From CAVPEV01 sp963703555 (GTDB lineage: Bacteria > Actinomycetota > Actinomycetes > Actinomycetales > Cellulomonadaceae): DNA of 13,021 bases. The translations under genes and the position numbers were made by a program. The stretch is taken from assembly GCA_963703555.1 (NCBI GenBank), contig CAVPEV010000060.1, forward strand, positions 1 through 13,021. The letters are read 5' to 3'. Shown piece after piece: positions 1 to 6,270 of this stretch; the first letter of the stretch is position 1; every line of letters begins with the position of its first letter. Under the pieces are notes generated by a model. That model did no database searches and was not told the origin of the DNA. It saw nothing but the letters and a program-made list of their open reading frames with translations.

Positions 1-41
1 TAGCCCGGAGTTTTCACGGGCCGTGCGTGCCGCGGACGTGA

Positions 42-108
42 AAGGTGCTCCTAACCTGCGATGAGGTGTCTTGCGAGGGACATCTCAGCACAGTTCGAGG
101 AGCACCTT
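42..108 (+). repeat. 11-bp inverted repeat enclosing the transposase ribosome-binding site
   Basis: AAGGTGCTCCT at 42-52 and AGGAGCACCTT at 98-108 are perfect reverse complements. The right arm contains AGGAG (98-102), ten bases before the GTG start at 113. In a transcript entering from upstream the arms would pair and hide the ribosome-binding site. A TAACCT sequence at 52-57 could act as a -10 whose transcript would lack the left arm; that promoter is speculative. Confidence 0.6.
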
Positions 109-722
109 CCAGGTGAAGAAGACTACCGGGTTCTACCCGCGGTTCAGCGTCGACACCACCGGCCGGGGCGCGGTCGGTCGGGCCGGTGGGGTGCTGTTGA
201 CCTCCACGGTCCGGGCCGCGGGTCTGGGCGTGGGGCTGTCCGCGGCGTTGGCGCCGTGGCGGCCGGCGAACGCGACCCATGACCCGGCCAAGGTGTTGCT
301 GGATCTGGCGTTGACGTTGGCCCTGGGCGGGGACACCTGCGCGGACCTGGCGGTGGTGCGTGCCGAGCCGGCGGTCTTCGGTCCGGTGGCCTCGGACCCG
401 ACCGCCTCGCGCACGATCGCCCGCCTGGCGGGGGACGCGGACAAGGTCTTGGCGGCGATCGACCGGGCCAGGGCGGACGCCCGCTGCAGGGTCTGGGCTG
501 CGGCCGGGACCGGTGCCCCGGACCACGGCGTCGATGCCCGCCAGCCGCTGGTCGTCGATGTCGATGCCACCCTGGTGACCGCCCACAGCGAGAAGGAGCA
601 GGCCCGGCCGACGGTCAAGCGCGGGTTCGGGTTTCACCCGTTGTGCGCGTTCCTCGACCACGGCGCCGCTGGGACCAGCGAACCATTGGCGATCGCGCTG
701 CGCCCGGGCAACGCCGGGCCGA

Positions 723-759
723 CTCCCCCTGCCCGCTGCGCGGGCGGGAGGTGCCCCCA
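723..759 (+). repeat. Small palindromic insert 1 in the transposase gene
   Basis: The segment starts CTCCCCCTGCCCGC, has a short TGC loop and returns as GCGGGCGGGAG followed by GTGCCCCCA. Compared with the protein expected here (GNAG..TATDHIAVI) it adds about 34 bases and shifts the frame by +1, matching the frame change between the two halves of the gene. It shares its layout with the insert at 1242-1269: CTCCCCC, stem, GGGAGGTrCCCCCAC. Confidence 0.7.
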
Positions 760-1241
760 CCGCGACCGATCACATCGCGGTGATCAGTGCCGCACTGCGT
801 CAGCTGCCCGGGGGCCGGGCCGGCAAGTCCGTGCTGGTGCGCATCGTCGGGGCGGGGTCCACGCACAAGGTCATCGACTGGCTCACGGGTCGCCGCCTGG
901 CCTACTCGGTCGGGTTCACGCTCCCGGAGAACACCCCTGACCTGCTCAGGCGCATCCCCGAGCACGTCTGGACACCGGCGTATGACGCCCACGACCACAT
1001 CCGCGACGGCGCCTGGGTCGCCGAGCTCACCGACCTGGTCGACCTGGCCGGCGGGCCGGCGGGCATGCGCGTGATCGTGCGCAAGGAACGACCCCACCCC
1101 GGAGCCCAGCTGCGCTTCGAGGACGTCGACGGGATGCGGATCACCGCGTTCGCGACCAACACCGTCCGCGGCCAGCTGCCCGACCTGCAGCTGCGCCACC
1201 GGCGCCGGGCCCGCTGCGAAGACCGCATCCGCATCCCCAAA

Positions 1242-1269
1242 GCTCCCCCGCAAGCGGGAGGTACCCCCA
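1242..1269 (+). repeat. Small palindromic insert 2 in the transposase gene
   Basis: GCTCCCCCGCAAGCGGGAGG followed by TACCCCCA interrupts the expected RIRIAKDTGLANLP segment, adding about 24 bases in frame (read as APPQAGGTP). The stem is CTCCCCCGC / GCGGGAG with a very short loop. The outer sequence matches the insert at 723-759, so both look like members of one small interspersed repeat family. Confidence 0.7.
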
Positions 1270-1641
1270 CCGGCCTTGCCAACCTGCCACTGGCCTCCTT
1301 CAACACCAACCGGATCTGGTTGGCTGTGGTGGTGGCGTTGACCGCCGAGATCACCGCCTGGATGCAGATGCTCACGTTCGGCGTGGCCGAGGCCCGCCGA
1401 TAGGAGCCGAAGAAGCTGCGCTACCGGATCTTCACCATCGCGGCCACCCTCGCCCGGTCCGGGCGACGGACCCGGCCGCACCTGTCCTCCCGATCACCGT
1501 GGTCCGCACTGACCCTGACCGGGGTGGGCCTCCTAGCCGACCTCGCCCCAGGCTGACGGCCGCGACCCTGCCCCCACGACCCCGCCCGACCCCCGGCCCT
1601 GGAACCGGCGCCCACCCCGGACGACACCGGGGCCTGTGTCA

Positions 1642-1716
1642 TGTGATGTCTCAGGAGATCGTGCACGGTCATGTCTTGGGACATCGTGGACATGGGCATG
1701 TCTCATGACTTCGTGG
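1642..1716 (+). repeat. Left terminal repeat array of the IS481 copy, three units
   Basis: Three related units follow one another: GATGTCTCAGGAGATCGTG, CATGTCTTGGGACATCGTGG and CATGTCTCATGACTTCGTGG. The innermost TCATGACTTCGTGG (1703-1716) is repeated exactly, inverted, at 2865-2878. The TGA stop of the transposase lies inside this inner unit, at 1703-1705. In IS481 elements such iterated ends are expected to be transposase-binding sites. Confidence 0.8.
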
Positions 1717-2860
1717 AGGGCTTCGTCTGGGCGGGCCCGTGCCAGCTGCGGCGTTCGGTGGGCTTGGCATAGGTAGCGATGGTCGTTCCGCCGGCGTCCG
1801 TGATCGTGACCGTGCTCGCGTCCCAGGTGATGGTGACCTGTTCGCCGCGTCGCTTGTAGCCGGCGTAGAACGTGGAGGCGAGCACGCCGACGTATCCGCC
1901 CTTGGAGACGGTCCGTTGTGCGGTCCCGCTGATCCCCGCTGAAGGGTTCTGCCCGGTGGTCTTCATCGGGGTGCCTTGCCGCGCGGTCCGCGGCCCGTAG
2001 TAGAGCCCGGTCGTCGATGGGCGCGGGTAGGCGATGAGGGCCTCGCCGTCGTGGGTGAAGATCTCCACGCTCTGCTCGTTCCACAGCACGTGCACCTGCT
2101 CCCCGGCCCGGCTCGTGCTGACGTAGAACAGGCAGCTCAACGCCTTGACCTGACCGTTCTTCTTGATCCTCACGGTGATGAGGCGTTCGGCCGGATGCAG
2201 GGCCAGCGGTGTCCTGCTGCGTTGGCCAGGCGTGGTGGTGGTGGCCTGCATCGGGCTCGGGCTCGGGCTCGCGTTGGCCACGCTCGGTGTCAGGGTGCGC
2301 GCGAAGGGCGGGATCTGCGGCATTCGGGGTTCGGCGGTCGGCTCGGCGGCGGGCTTCGTGGCGGCCCATGCCTCGGCCGGGGTCTTCCCGCCGATCCCCT
2401 GGTGGCCGCGTTCGTGGTTGTAGTACCGGTCGAACTCGTCGACCAGCGACTGCAGGGCGGCGATCGTCTTGGCCGGCGGCCGCGAACGCGCGAGCGAGGG
2501 TCGCCCGCGACGGCGCCGTCAGGCCCTGCTGCGCATCCGGCCCGCGACCGACAGCGGCCCGGCGTCCAGTCCCTGTTCAACGAGCCAGGTGCGCACCGCC
2601 AGCGCGTGCTCGATCACGGCCGGGTCCGTGCGGTTCGGGCTGTGGTGCGGGCGCCGTGAGCCCGGCTCGGTCGCGCCGACCAGCCCCAGCTCGCGGGCCT
2701 GGGCGCGGATCTTGTAGAAGACGCAACGGCTGATGCCGTGCCGCTCGCAGAAGCGCATCACGGCACCGCGCTCGGTGTCCTCAGGCCAGTTCGCTATCGC
2801 CCACCGCACATCGGCGGGCACATGGTGGAAGTCCATGCCCGAGACGAGCACGCAGGTCAA
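1703..2860 (-). pseudogene. IS481-family transposase lacking its DDE core
   Basis: On the minus strand the 5' part (2860-2522) encodes an N-terminal HTH region of about 113 residues: MDFHHVPADVRWAIANWPED, then RHGISRCVFYKIRAQARELG, then LSVAGRM. A TGA ends this frame at 2519-2521. In another frame the family sequence continues as GLTAPSRATLARAFAAAG. It then joins directly to AKTIAALQSLVDEFDRYYNH, which belongs near the C-terminal end of the catalytic domain. Roughly 160 residues holding the DDE residues and the usual ITGKP..PTTQGK region are therefore missing. A C-terminal part of about 250 residues follows with RPHQGI-like (RGHQGIGGKTPAEAW) and beta-rich segments, ending at 1703. The start is uncertain; ATG 2836 (MDFHHV) is an alternative. 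Confidence 0.8.
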
Positions 2861-2864
2861 GTGG

Positions 2865-2936
2865 CCACGAAGTCATGAACCCGACCGTCCACGAAGTCCA
2901 GAGACAGGACCGTCCACGAAGTCCTGAGACTTCACA
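2865..2936 (-). repeat. Right terminal repeat array of the IS481 copy, three units
   Basis: Read on the minus strand from 2936 the units are GAAGTCTCAGGACTTCGTGG, CTGTCTCTGGACTTCGTGG and GTTCATGACTTCGTGG. The outer two units are followed by ACGGTC. They mirror the array at 1642-1716 and end just before the transposase 5' region. Confidence 0.8.
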
Positions 2937-2985
2937 CGCCGACCCGCACTACACCCTGGATTGCGATGAGCCCGTCTGACGGCAA

Positions 2986-3020
2986 CCCGTCATCGCTCGC
3001 CGTCATCCCGTCATCGCTCG
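2986..3020 (+). repeat. 14-bp direct repeat with 21-bp period
   Basis: CCCGTCATCGCTCG occurs at 2986-2999 and 3007-3020, with more CCGTCATC cores between and after them. It lies in the roughly 160-base gap between the end of the nucleotidyltransferase gene (3098) and the IS481 end (2936). Apart from this I see no supported gene in the gap, although one minus-strand frame stays open across it. Confidence 0.7.
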
Positions 3021-3097
3021 ACCTGGCCGTCATCGGCGCCGCCGACACGTCGATGCCTCGGGTGCCGGCCTTCGCCGAGAGGTCCCTGCCGATGGAT

Positions 3098-3895
3098 TCA
3101 GCGTCTCCACGACCCAGGGTCAGAGCCCAGCCTCCGCGTGAACGGGTCCGCCTCCACAGCGCGGGCTGTCGATGCCGGTGCGAGCGCGAGGCGCAACCGC
3201 GCGATGCCGTCGTCGGCTCCGTCAACGCCAGCCCACGTCCGCCGATCGGCCAAGAGCGCGGCAAGCATCGTTTCCAGGTGCTCCCGGTCACGTCGGCCGG
3301 CCTGGCCCACAGCGTCACTCGGCCGGATGAGGGTCGTCAGCACGGCGAAGTCGACCAGGTGCCTAGACCTGGCTCGATCGAGGACGACGGAGTGAGCGGC
3401 GGCCTTCGCGACCAGCGCGCCGAGCAGACTGGGCCGACGCACGGAGCCGCTGCGCCCGTCGAGAACGACCTCGACGGTCTGCGTCCGGTCCAGTGCCTGC
3501 TGGGCGCCTGGCGTCTCGATCGTCGTCCCTCCAGACGCGCCCCGTCGCCCCGCGGCCCGCTCCCCCAGATGCCGCGGGATGAGCACGTCGATCTGCGCCT
3601 CGCCGCGCCGCCAGCGGTGCTGGTGGCCTTCCCAGGACTCGCCGGTCGAAGCGAATCCCAGGTCGACGAGCGCGGTCGTGAAGGAATGCAGCGCGCCCGG
3701 CTCAGCTCGGACGTCGAGGACGGTGTCGACATCGTCGGTCGGGCGCGTCGGCGCGACGCCGCGCTCGATGCAGTGCAGGTGCACCATCTGGCCGCCGACG
3801 AGTGTCCACCCGGTTGGGTGGCGTTCGGACAGGTCGAGGAGCCCGCTCCACGCCTCCCGCTGCCCACGGGTCATCGGCGGCATCACGACGCTCAT
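3098..3895 (-). CDS. AbiEii-like nucleotidyltransferase, putative toxin
   Basis: This 265-residue protein belongs to the polymerase-beta-type nucleotidyltransferase superfamily, close to AbiEii/MenA-like toxins. The signature is complete: LVGGQMVHLH with Gly34-Gly35, then TDDVDTVLDV with Asp55 and Asp57 as the metal-binding pair, and AQIDVLIP with Asp103 as the third carboxylate. The C-terminal half is helical and Arg/Ala-rich. The ATG start overlaps the stop of the upstream HTH gene by ATGA (3892-3895), so the two should be translationally coupled. In the family, characterised toxins add nucleotides to RNA (tRNA for some mycobacterial members) and are balanced by a cognate HTH antitoxin. That role here is inferred from motifs and gene order. 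The retained catalytic residues suggest an active enzyme. It could instead be a non-toxic NTase. Confidence 0.88.
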   Translation of the reverse strand: MSVVMPPMTRGQREAWSGLLDLSERHPTGWTLVGGQMVHLHCIERGVAPTRPTDDVDTVLDVRAEPGALHSFTTALVDLGFASTGESWEGHQHRWRRGEAQIDVLIPRHLGERAAGRRGASGGTTIETPGAQQALDRTQTVEVVLDGRSGSVRRPSLLGALVAKAAAHSVVLDRARSRHLVDFAVLTTLIRPSDAVGQAGRRDREHLETMLAALLADRRTWAGVDGADDGIARLRLALAPASTARAVEADPFTRRLGSDPGSWRR

Positions 3896-4557
3896 GCGAC
3901 CGCACCCGATCGGGACGCTGCCCAGTCAGCGATGAGCTCTCGGGCGCGAGCGAGCTCACGCGGCCCGTCGTGCTCGGCGAGATCGGCGGCCAGCAGCAGG
4001 ACAGGTACGGGTCGGTCGGGAAGCAGCGGTGAGACGTGCAGGACGACGTTGGCGCTCGACCCGGCGTCGACCAGGAGGTGATCGCGGCGGACCGCATCCG
4101 CGTCCTCAGCCCGGACGTAAGCCTCCACGGTGGCAGCTGCCGACAGGCCGGAACGTTCGTCTGACAGGCCCGAGAGGACCAGACGCGGGTCGGCGCGGAG
4201 CGCGGCGATCTCCGATGCCGACAGGAGCTCCCGCTCGGCGCGCGACGCCAGCCAGGACCGAAGGAGCATCTCGGGCTCGCCGTCGGCGACCAGTCGGTCG
4301 AGCGCCTGACGCAACCGGTACGACTCCCTCGGCTCGATCCAGTCCGCCGAGCCGCCACGGCTGATCTCCACCAGAGCCCAAGCAATTCGAGGGCTCATGG
4401 GCCGGCCTCTCCGGGGCGCGCTCGGCACCGAGGCCGCATCGACCAGCCACCGACCGCCGACCCGACGGGCGCGAAGCCGGCCTTCCCGCGCCAGCTGCCG
4501 GGCGCGGACGGCGGAGACGCCCATCATCCGGGCGGCCTCCGCAAGCTCGACGTCCAT
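3892..4557 (-). CDS. Excisionase/MerR-type HTH protein, putative antitoxin and autoregulator
   Basis: This 221-residue protein precedes the nucleotidyltransferase and overlaps it by four bases. Residues 1-43 (MDVELAEAARMMGVSAVRAR, then REGRLRARRVGGRWLVDAAS) form an excisionase-like helix-turn-helix with the typical G-R-x-x-A-x-x-V-G-x-x-W wing. Residues 160-221 form a second domain (LLVDAGSSANVVLHVSPLLP). In AbiE-type pairs the first gene is a DNA-binding antitoxin that represses its own operon. This HTH is not the classical AbiEi winged helix, so the pair may be a variant. I chose ATG 4557 because it lies seven bases after a TATGGT -10 and begins at the HTH domain; no ribosome-binding site is visible, so translation may be leaderless. 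ATG 4569 and an upstream start at 4608 are alternatives. Confidence 0.82.
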   Translation of the reverse strand: MDVELAEAARMMGVSAVRARQLAREGRLRARRVGGRWLVDAASVPSAPRRGRPMSPRIAWALVEISRGGSADWIEPRESYRLRQALDRLVADGEPEMLLRSWLASRAERELLSASEIAALRADPRLVLSGLSDERSGLSAAATVEAYVRAEDADAVRRDHLLVDAGSSANVVLHVSPLLPDRPVPVLLLAADLAEHDGPRELARARELIADWAASRSGAVA

Positions 4558-4598
4558 GGACACAACCATACCGCCATCGAAATAGCAGTGTCCATGGC
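4552..4598 (-). promoter_or_regulatory. Promoter and paired operator-like repeats of the HTH/NTase operon
   Basis: On the minus strand, TGGACA (4594-4589) and TATGGT (4570-4565) form a -35/-10 pair with an 18-base spacer, followed after seven bases by ATG 4557. The arms CCATGGACAC (4554-4563) and GTGTCCATGG (4588-4597) are perfect inverted copies of each other. The inner one contains the palindrome GTCCATGGAC, which covers the start codon, and the outer one covers the -35. A protein bound to both would block the promoter, fitting autorepression by the HTH protein. The link to that protein is inferred. Confidence 0.6.
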
Positions 4599-4801
4599 AT
4601 CCGCGCACCGGCTGTTGCGCTGCGTCAGATCGCCACCGGCGCCATCGTTCGCGTCATCGCCGCGGCGAACCCATCATCGGACAGGCGCGTCGCCGGGCAG
4701 TCGCAGCCCACTGACCATTCACTGACCACGCCACCCCTGGACCAGTCGCACCGACGGCGCCGATCGCAGTCGTCATGGCGCTGACCTGCACAAACACTCT
4801 G

Positions 4802-4874
4802 TGCGCCTGGGCAGATTCGAACTGCCGACACCCGCTTTAGGAGAGCGGTGCTCTATCCCCTGAGCTACAGGCGC
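4802..4874 (-). tRNA. tRNA-Arg (anticodon CCT)
   Basis: The minus strand folds into a full cloverleaf: acceptor GCGCCTG/CAGGCGC, D stem GCTC/GAGC with loop AGGGGATA, anticodon stem CCGCT/AGCGG around CTCCTAA, variable GTGTC, T stem GGCAG/CTGCC with TTCGAAT, and discriminator A. The anticodon CCT reads AGG. CCA is not encoded. The 3' end faces the IS/toxin-antitoxin block, so the gene is a candidate integration site. Confidence 0.95.
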
Positions 4875-5061
4875 GGGGGCAGCTGGCATCAGCCGTCCAC
4901 CACTGCGGTGTCCAGCCTAGCCACCGGGGCGCTCGTCGCCCTGGCCCGAAGCATCCGTGCGGCCTTGCGCGCCGGGGAGGCACGGCCAACGGCCGATCCG
5001 TCAGCTGGCGGCCGACCGCGCGTCTGTGCGGGTGTCGGACCCGCGTGCGAGGATCGTGCCC

Positions 5062-5541
5062 ATGCCCGACGACCCTGCCGACCAGTCCGTTCCCCTGCGC
5101 GATGCTGCCGCCGCCGCGATGAGCGATGACCAACCGACTCAGCTGTGGGTGGAACGGACCGGTCCCCGGCAGTACGTCGGCCGCAGCTCACGCGGAGCGG
5201 AGGTGCTGATCGGCCCGGCCGAGGCGGGGGCCGCCTTCACCCCGGGCGAACTGCTGAGGATCGCGCTGGCGGGCTGCGGCGGGATGACCGCCGACTCAGC
5301 CATCGCCCGGCGGCTCGGGCCGGACGTGGCGATCACCGTTCGGGTCCAGGGCGCCAGCGACCCGGTGGAGGACCGCATTCCGGCGCTCACCGAGCAGCTC
5401 ATCGTGGACATGTCCTCCCTCGACGCGGCGGAACGGGAGCGCCTGCTCACCGTCGTGCACCGCGCCATCGACCAGCACTGCACCGTGGCCCGCACGCTCA
5501 AGGCCGGTGCGAGCGTCGATGTCACCGTCGTCGACGCGTGA
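5062..5541 (+). CDS. OsmC/Ohr-family peroxidase-like protein
   Basis: This is a 159-residue protein of the OsmC superfamily, small cytosolic thiol peroxidases that reduce organic hydroperoxides. The two family cysteines are present: Cys72 in LRIALAGCGGMTADSA and Cys140 in DQHCTVARTLKAG. The first sits at the start of the long central helix, as expected. The N-terminal beta region (QLWVERTGPRQYVGRSSRGA) and the C-terminal strand (SVDVTVVDA) also fit. ATG 5062 was chosen because GCGAGGA (5047-5053) lies eight bases upstream. ATG 5119 (MSDDQPTQLW) is a possible shorter start close to the conserved domain, and the extra 19 residues are not typical of the family. The gene is followed 38 bases later by the next plus-strand gene, possibly in one transcript. 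Confidence 0.88.
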   Translation: MPDDPADQSVPLRDAAAAAMSDDQPTQLWVERTGPRQYVGRSSRGAEVLIGPAEAGAAFTPGELLRIALAGCGGMTADSAIARRLGPDVAITVRVQGASDPVEDRIPALTEQLIVDMSSLDAAERERLLTVVHRAIDQHCTVARTLKAGASVDVTVVDA

Positions 5542-5579
5542 GGCAGCTCGCGTGAGGGGCTGCGCATGAGGAAGTATCC

Positions 5580-6245
5580 ATGAGGGTCCTCGCTCCGCGG
5601 TCTCCGGCTGCGCTCCTCGAGGTCGCGCTGGACCGTGCCGTCGCCATCCCGTCCGGCCGGCTGCACGCCCATGTCGCCGCGGTGCGCCGGCGGCACCCGG
5701 ACGCGTCGCCAGCCGAGGTCATCGCCGTGCTGGAGGGCGAATACCTGCACGTGCTGGAGGGCGCGGGCGGTGCCGTGGGAGCATCGGCGGCACTGCCCGG
5801 CGTGGGCACGGGCACGGCCGTCGTCCTGACGACCGGCGATGTGGCCGCGTACCTGGCGGCCTCCGCCGCATTCGTCCTCGCGGTGGCCAGTGTGCACGGG
5901 ATCGAGGTCGAGGACCTGCCCCGGCGCAGGGCCCTGCTCATGGCGAGCCTGCTCGGCAGCGAGGGGACCGAGGTCGTCGCGGGGTCCGCGCACGTCTCCG
6001 GCTCGCAGGTCGCGCGGACCCTGCTCACCCGGCTGCCCGCCGGCACGGTGACCAGGGTGAACCGGACGCTCGGCCGCCGGCTGCTGCGCCACGAGCTGAC
6101 CCGGCACTCCGGCGTGGTCATCGGCCGCATCCTCCCGTTCGGGATCGGCGCCGTCATCGGCGTCACCGGCGGGCGCGCACTGGCCCGGGAGGTGATCGAC
6201 GGAGCGCGAACGGCGTTCGGCCCGCCACCGCAGAGCTTCCCGTGA
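5580..6245 (+). CDS. Conserved hypothetical protein, possibly EcsC-like
   Basis: This 221-residue protein has no motif I can tie to a reaction. Two hydrophobic, Gly/Ala-rich stretches are visible: DVAAYLAASAAFVLAVASVH around residues 86-105, and VVIGRILPFGIGAVIGVTGG around 180-200. They are separated by Arg-rich helical sequence. The pattern LPFGIGAVIG...ALAREVI..ARTAFGPPP near the C-terminus resembles EcsC-like actinobacterial proteins in my recollection, so membrane association is plausible. GAGGAAG (5568-5574) lies five bases before the ATG and supports this start. It sits between the OsmC and SRPBCC genes on the same strand with short gaps (38 and 25 bases), suggesting a small operon. Coding status is well supported by frame, length and ribosome-binding site; function is not known. 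Confidence 0.8.
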   Translation: MRVLAPRSPAALLEVALDRAVAIPSGRLHAHVAAVRRRHPDASPAEVIAVLEGEYLHVLEGAGGAVGASAALPGVGTGTAVVLTTGDVAAYLAASAAFVLAVASVHGIEVEDLPRRRALLMASLLGSEGTEVVAGSAHVSGSQVARTLLTRLPAGTVTRVNRTLGRRLLRHELTRHSGVVIGRILPFGIGAVIGVTGGRALAREVIDGARTAFGPPPQSFP

Positions 6246-6270
6246 CCGCGGCCGTCGCCGGGGTGCTCCC

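Larger units (their letters stand above)
113..1556 (+). pseudogene. IS1380-family transposase, frameshifted and with an amber codon
   Basis: This is a DDE transposase of the IS1380 family, broken. The N-terminal part reads from GTG at 113 (VKKTTGFYPRFSVDTTGRGA) to about position 722. The rest resumes in the next frame from about 757 (TDHIAVISAALRQLPGG), after an insert of about 34 bases. It continues through RRLAYSVGFTLPENTPDLL and ERPHPGAQLRFEDVDGMRI to a TAG at 1401-1403, where the expected codon is Trp (GVAEARR-W-EPKKLRYRIFT). The same frame then runs open to TGA at 1554-1556. A second, in-frame insert lies at about 1242-1269. Taken without the inserts and stop it would be about 460 residues, the usual family length. 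Family assignment is from recalled conserved motifs. The gene cannot make a full transposase. Confidence 0.85.
1..1641 (+). mobile_element. IS1380-family insertion sequence, degenerate copy
   Basis: The block contains a dead IS1380-type transposase (113-1556) preceded by about 110 bases of left-end DNA and followed by about 85 bases of GC-rich non-coding 3' DNA. The left end appears to lie at or just before the window start, inferred from the terminal-looking sequence TAGCCCGGAGTTTTCACGGG at 1-20. I could not find the matching inverted end (CCCGTGAAAACTC-like) before the IS481 copy begins at about 1642, nor after it ends at 2936. The right end is therefore missing or unrecognisable, and the copy should not be mobile. 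Confidence 0.75.
1642..2936 (-). mobile_element. IS481-family element, internally deleted non-autonomous copy
   Basis: The element is about 1.3 kb, bounded by inverted ends TGTGATGTCTCAGGAGATCG (from 1642) and, on the other strand, TGTGAAGTCTCAGGACTTCG (from 2936). Each end carries three iterated units of about 25 bases. The transposase inside keeps its N-terminal HTH and C-terminal part but has lost the catalytic core. No convincing target-site duplication is seen (left flank ...GTGTCA, right flank CGCCGA...). Intact relatives are usually several hundred bases longer. Both ends look intact, so it could be mobilised only by a related transposase supplied in trans. Confidence 0.8.

Noticed and set aside
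2932..3318. Minus-strand frame of 128 codons running up to the IS481 end
   Set aside because: It overlaps the NTase gene in another frame and has no recognisable domain or ribosome-binding site. Its 3' part is noted only as a repeat.
2966..4081. Plus-strand frame of 371 codons opposite the nucleotidyltransferase
   Set aside because: The minus strand carries the complete NTase motif and the ATGA-coupled partner. The plus frame has only Arg/Pro-rich low-complexity sequence.
4625..4831. Small 68-codon minus-strand frame downstream of the tRNA
   Set aside because: It begins inside the tRNA gene, has no ribosome-binding site and no recognisable sequence. The 4600-4800 stretch shows nothing I can support as a gene.
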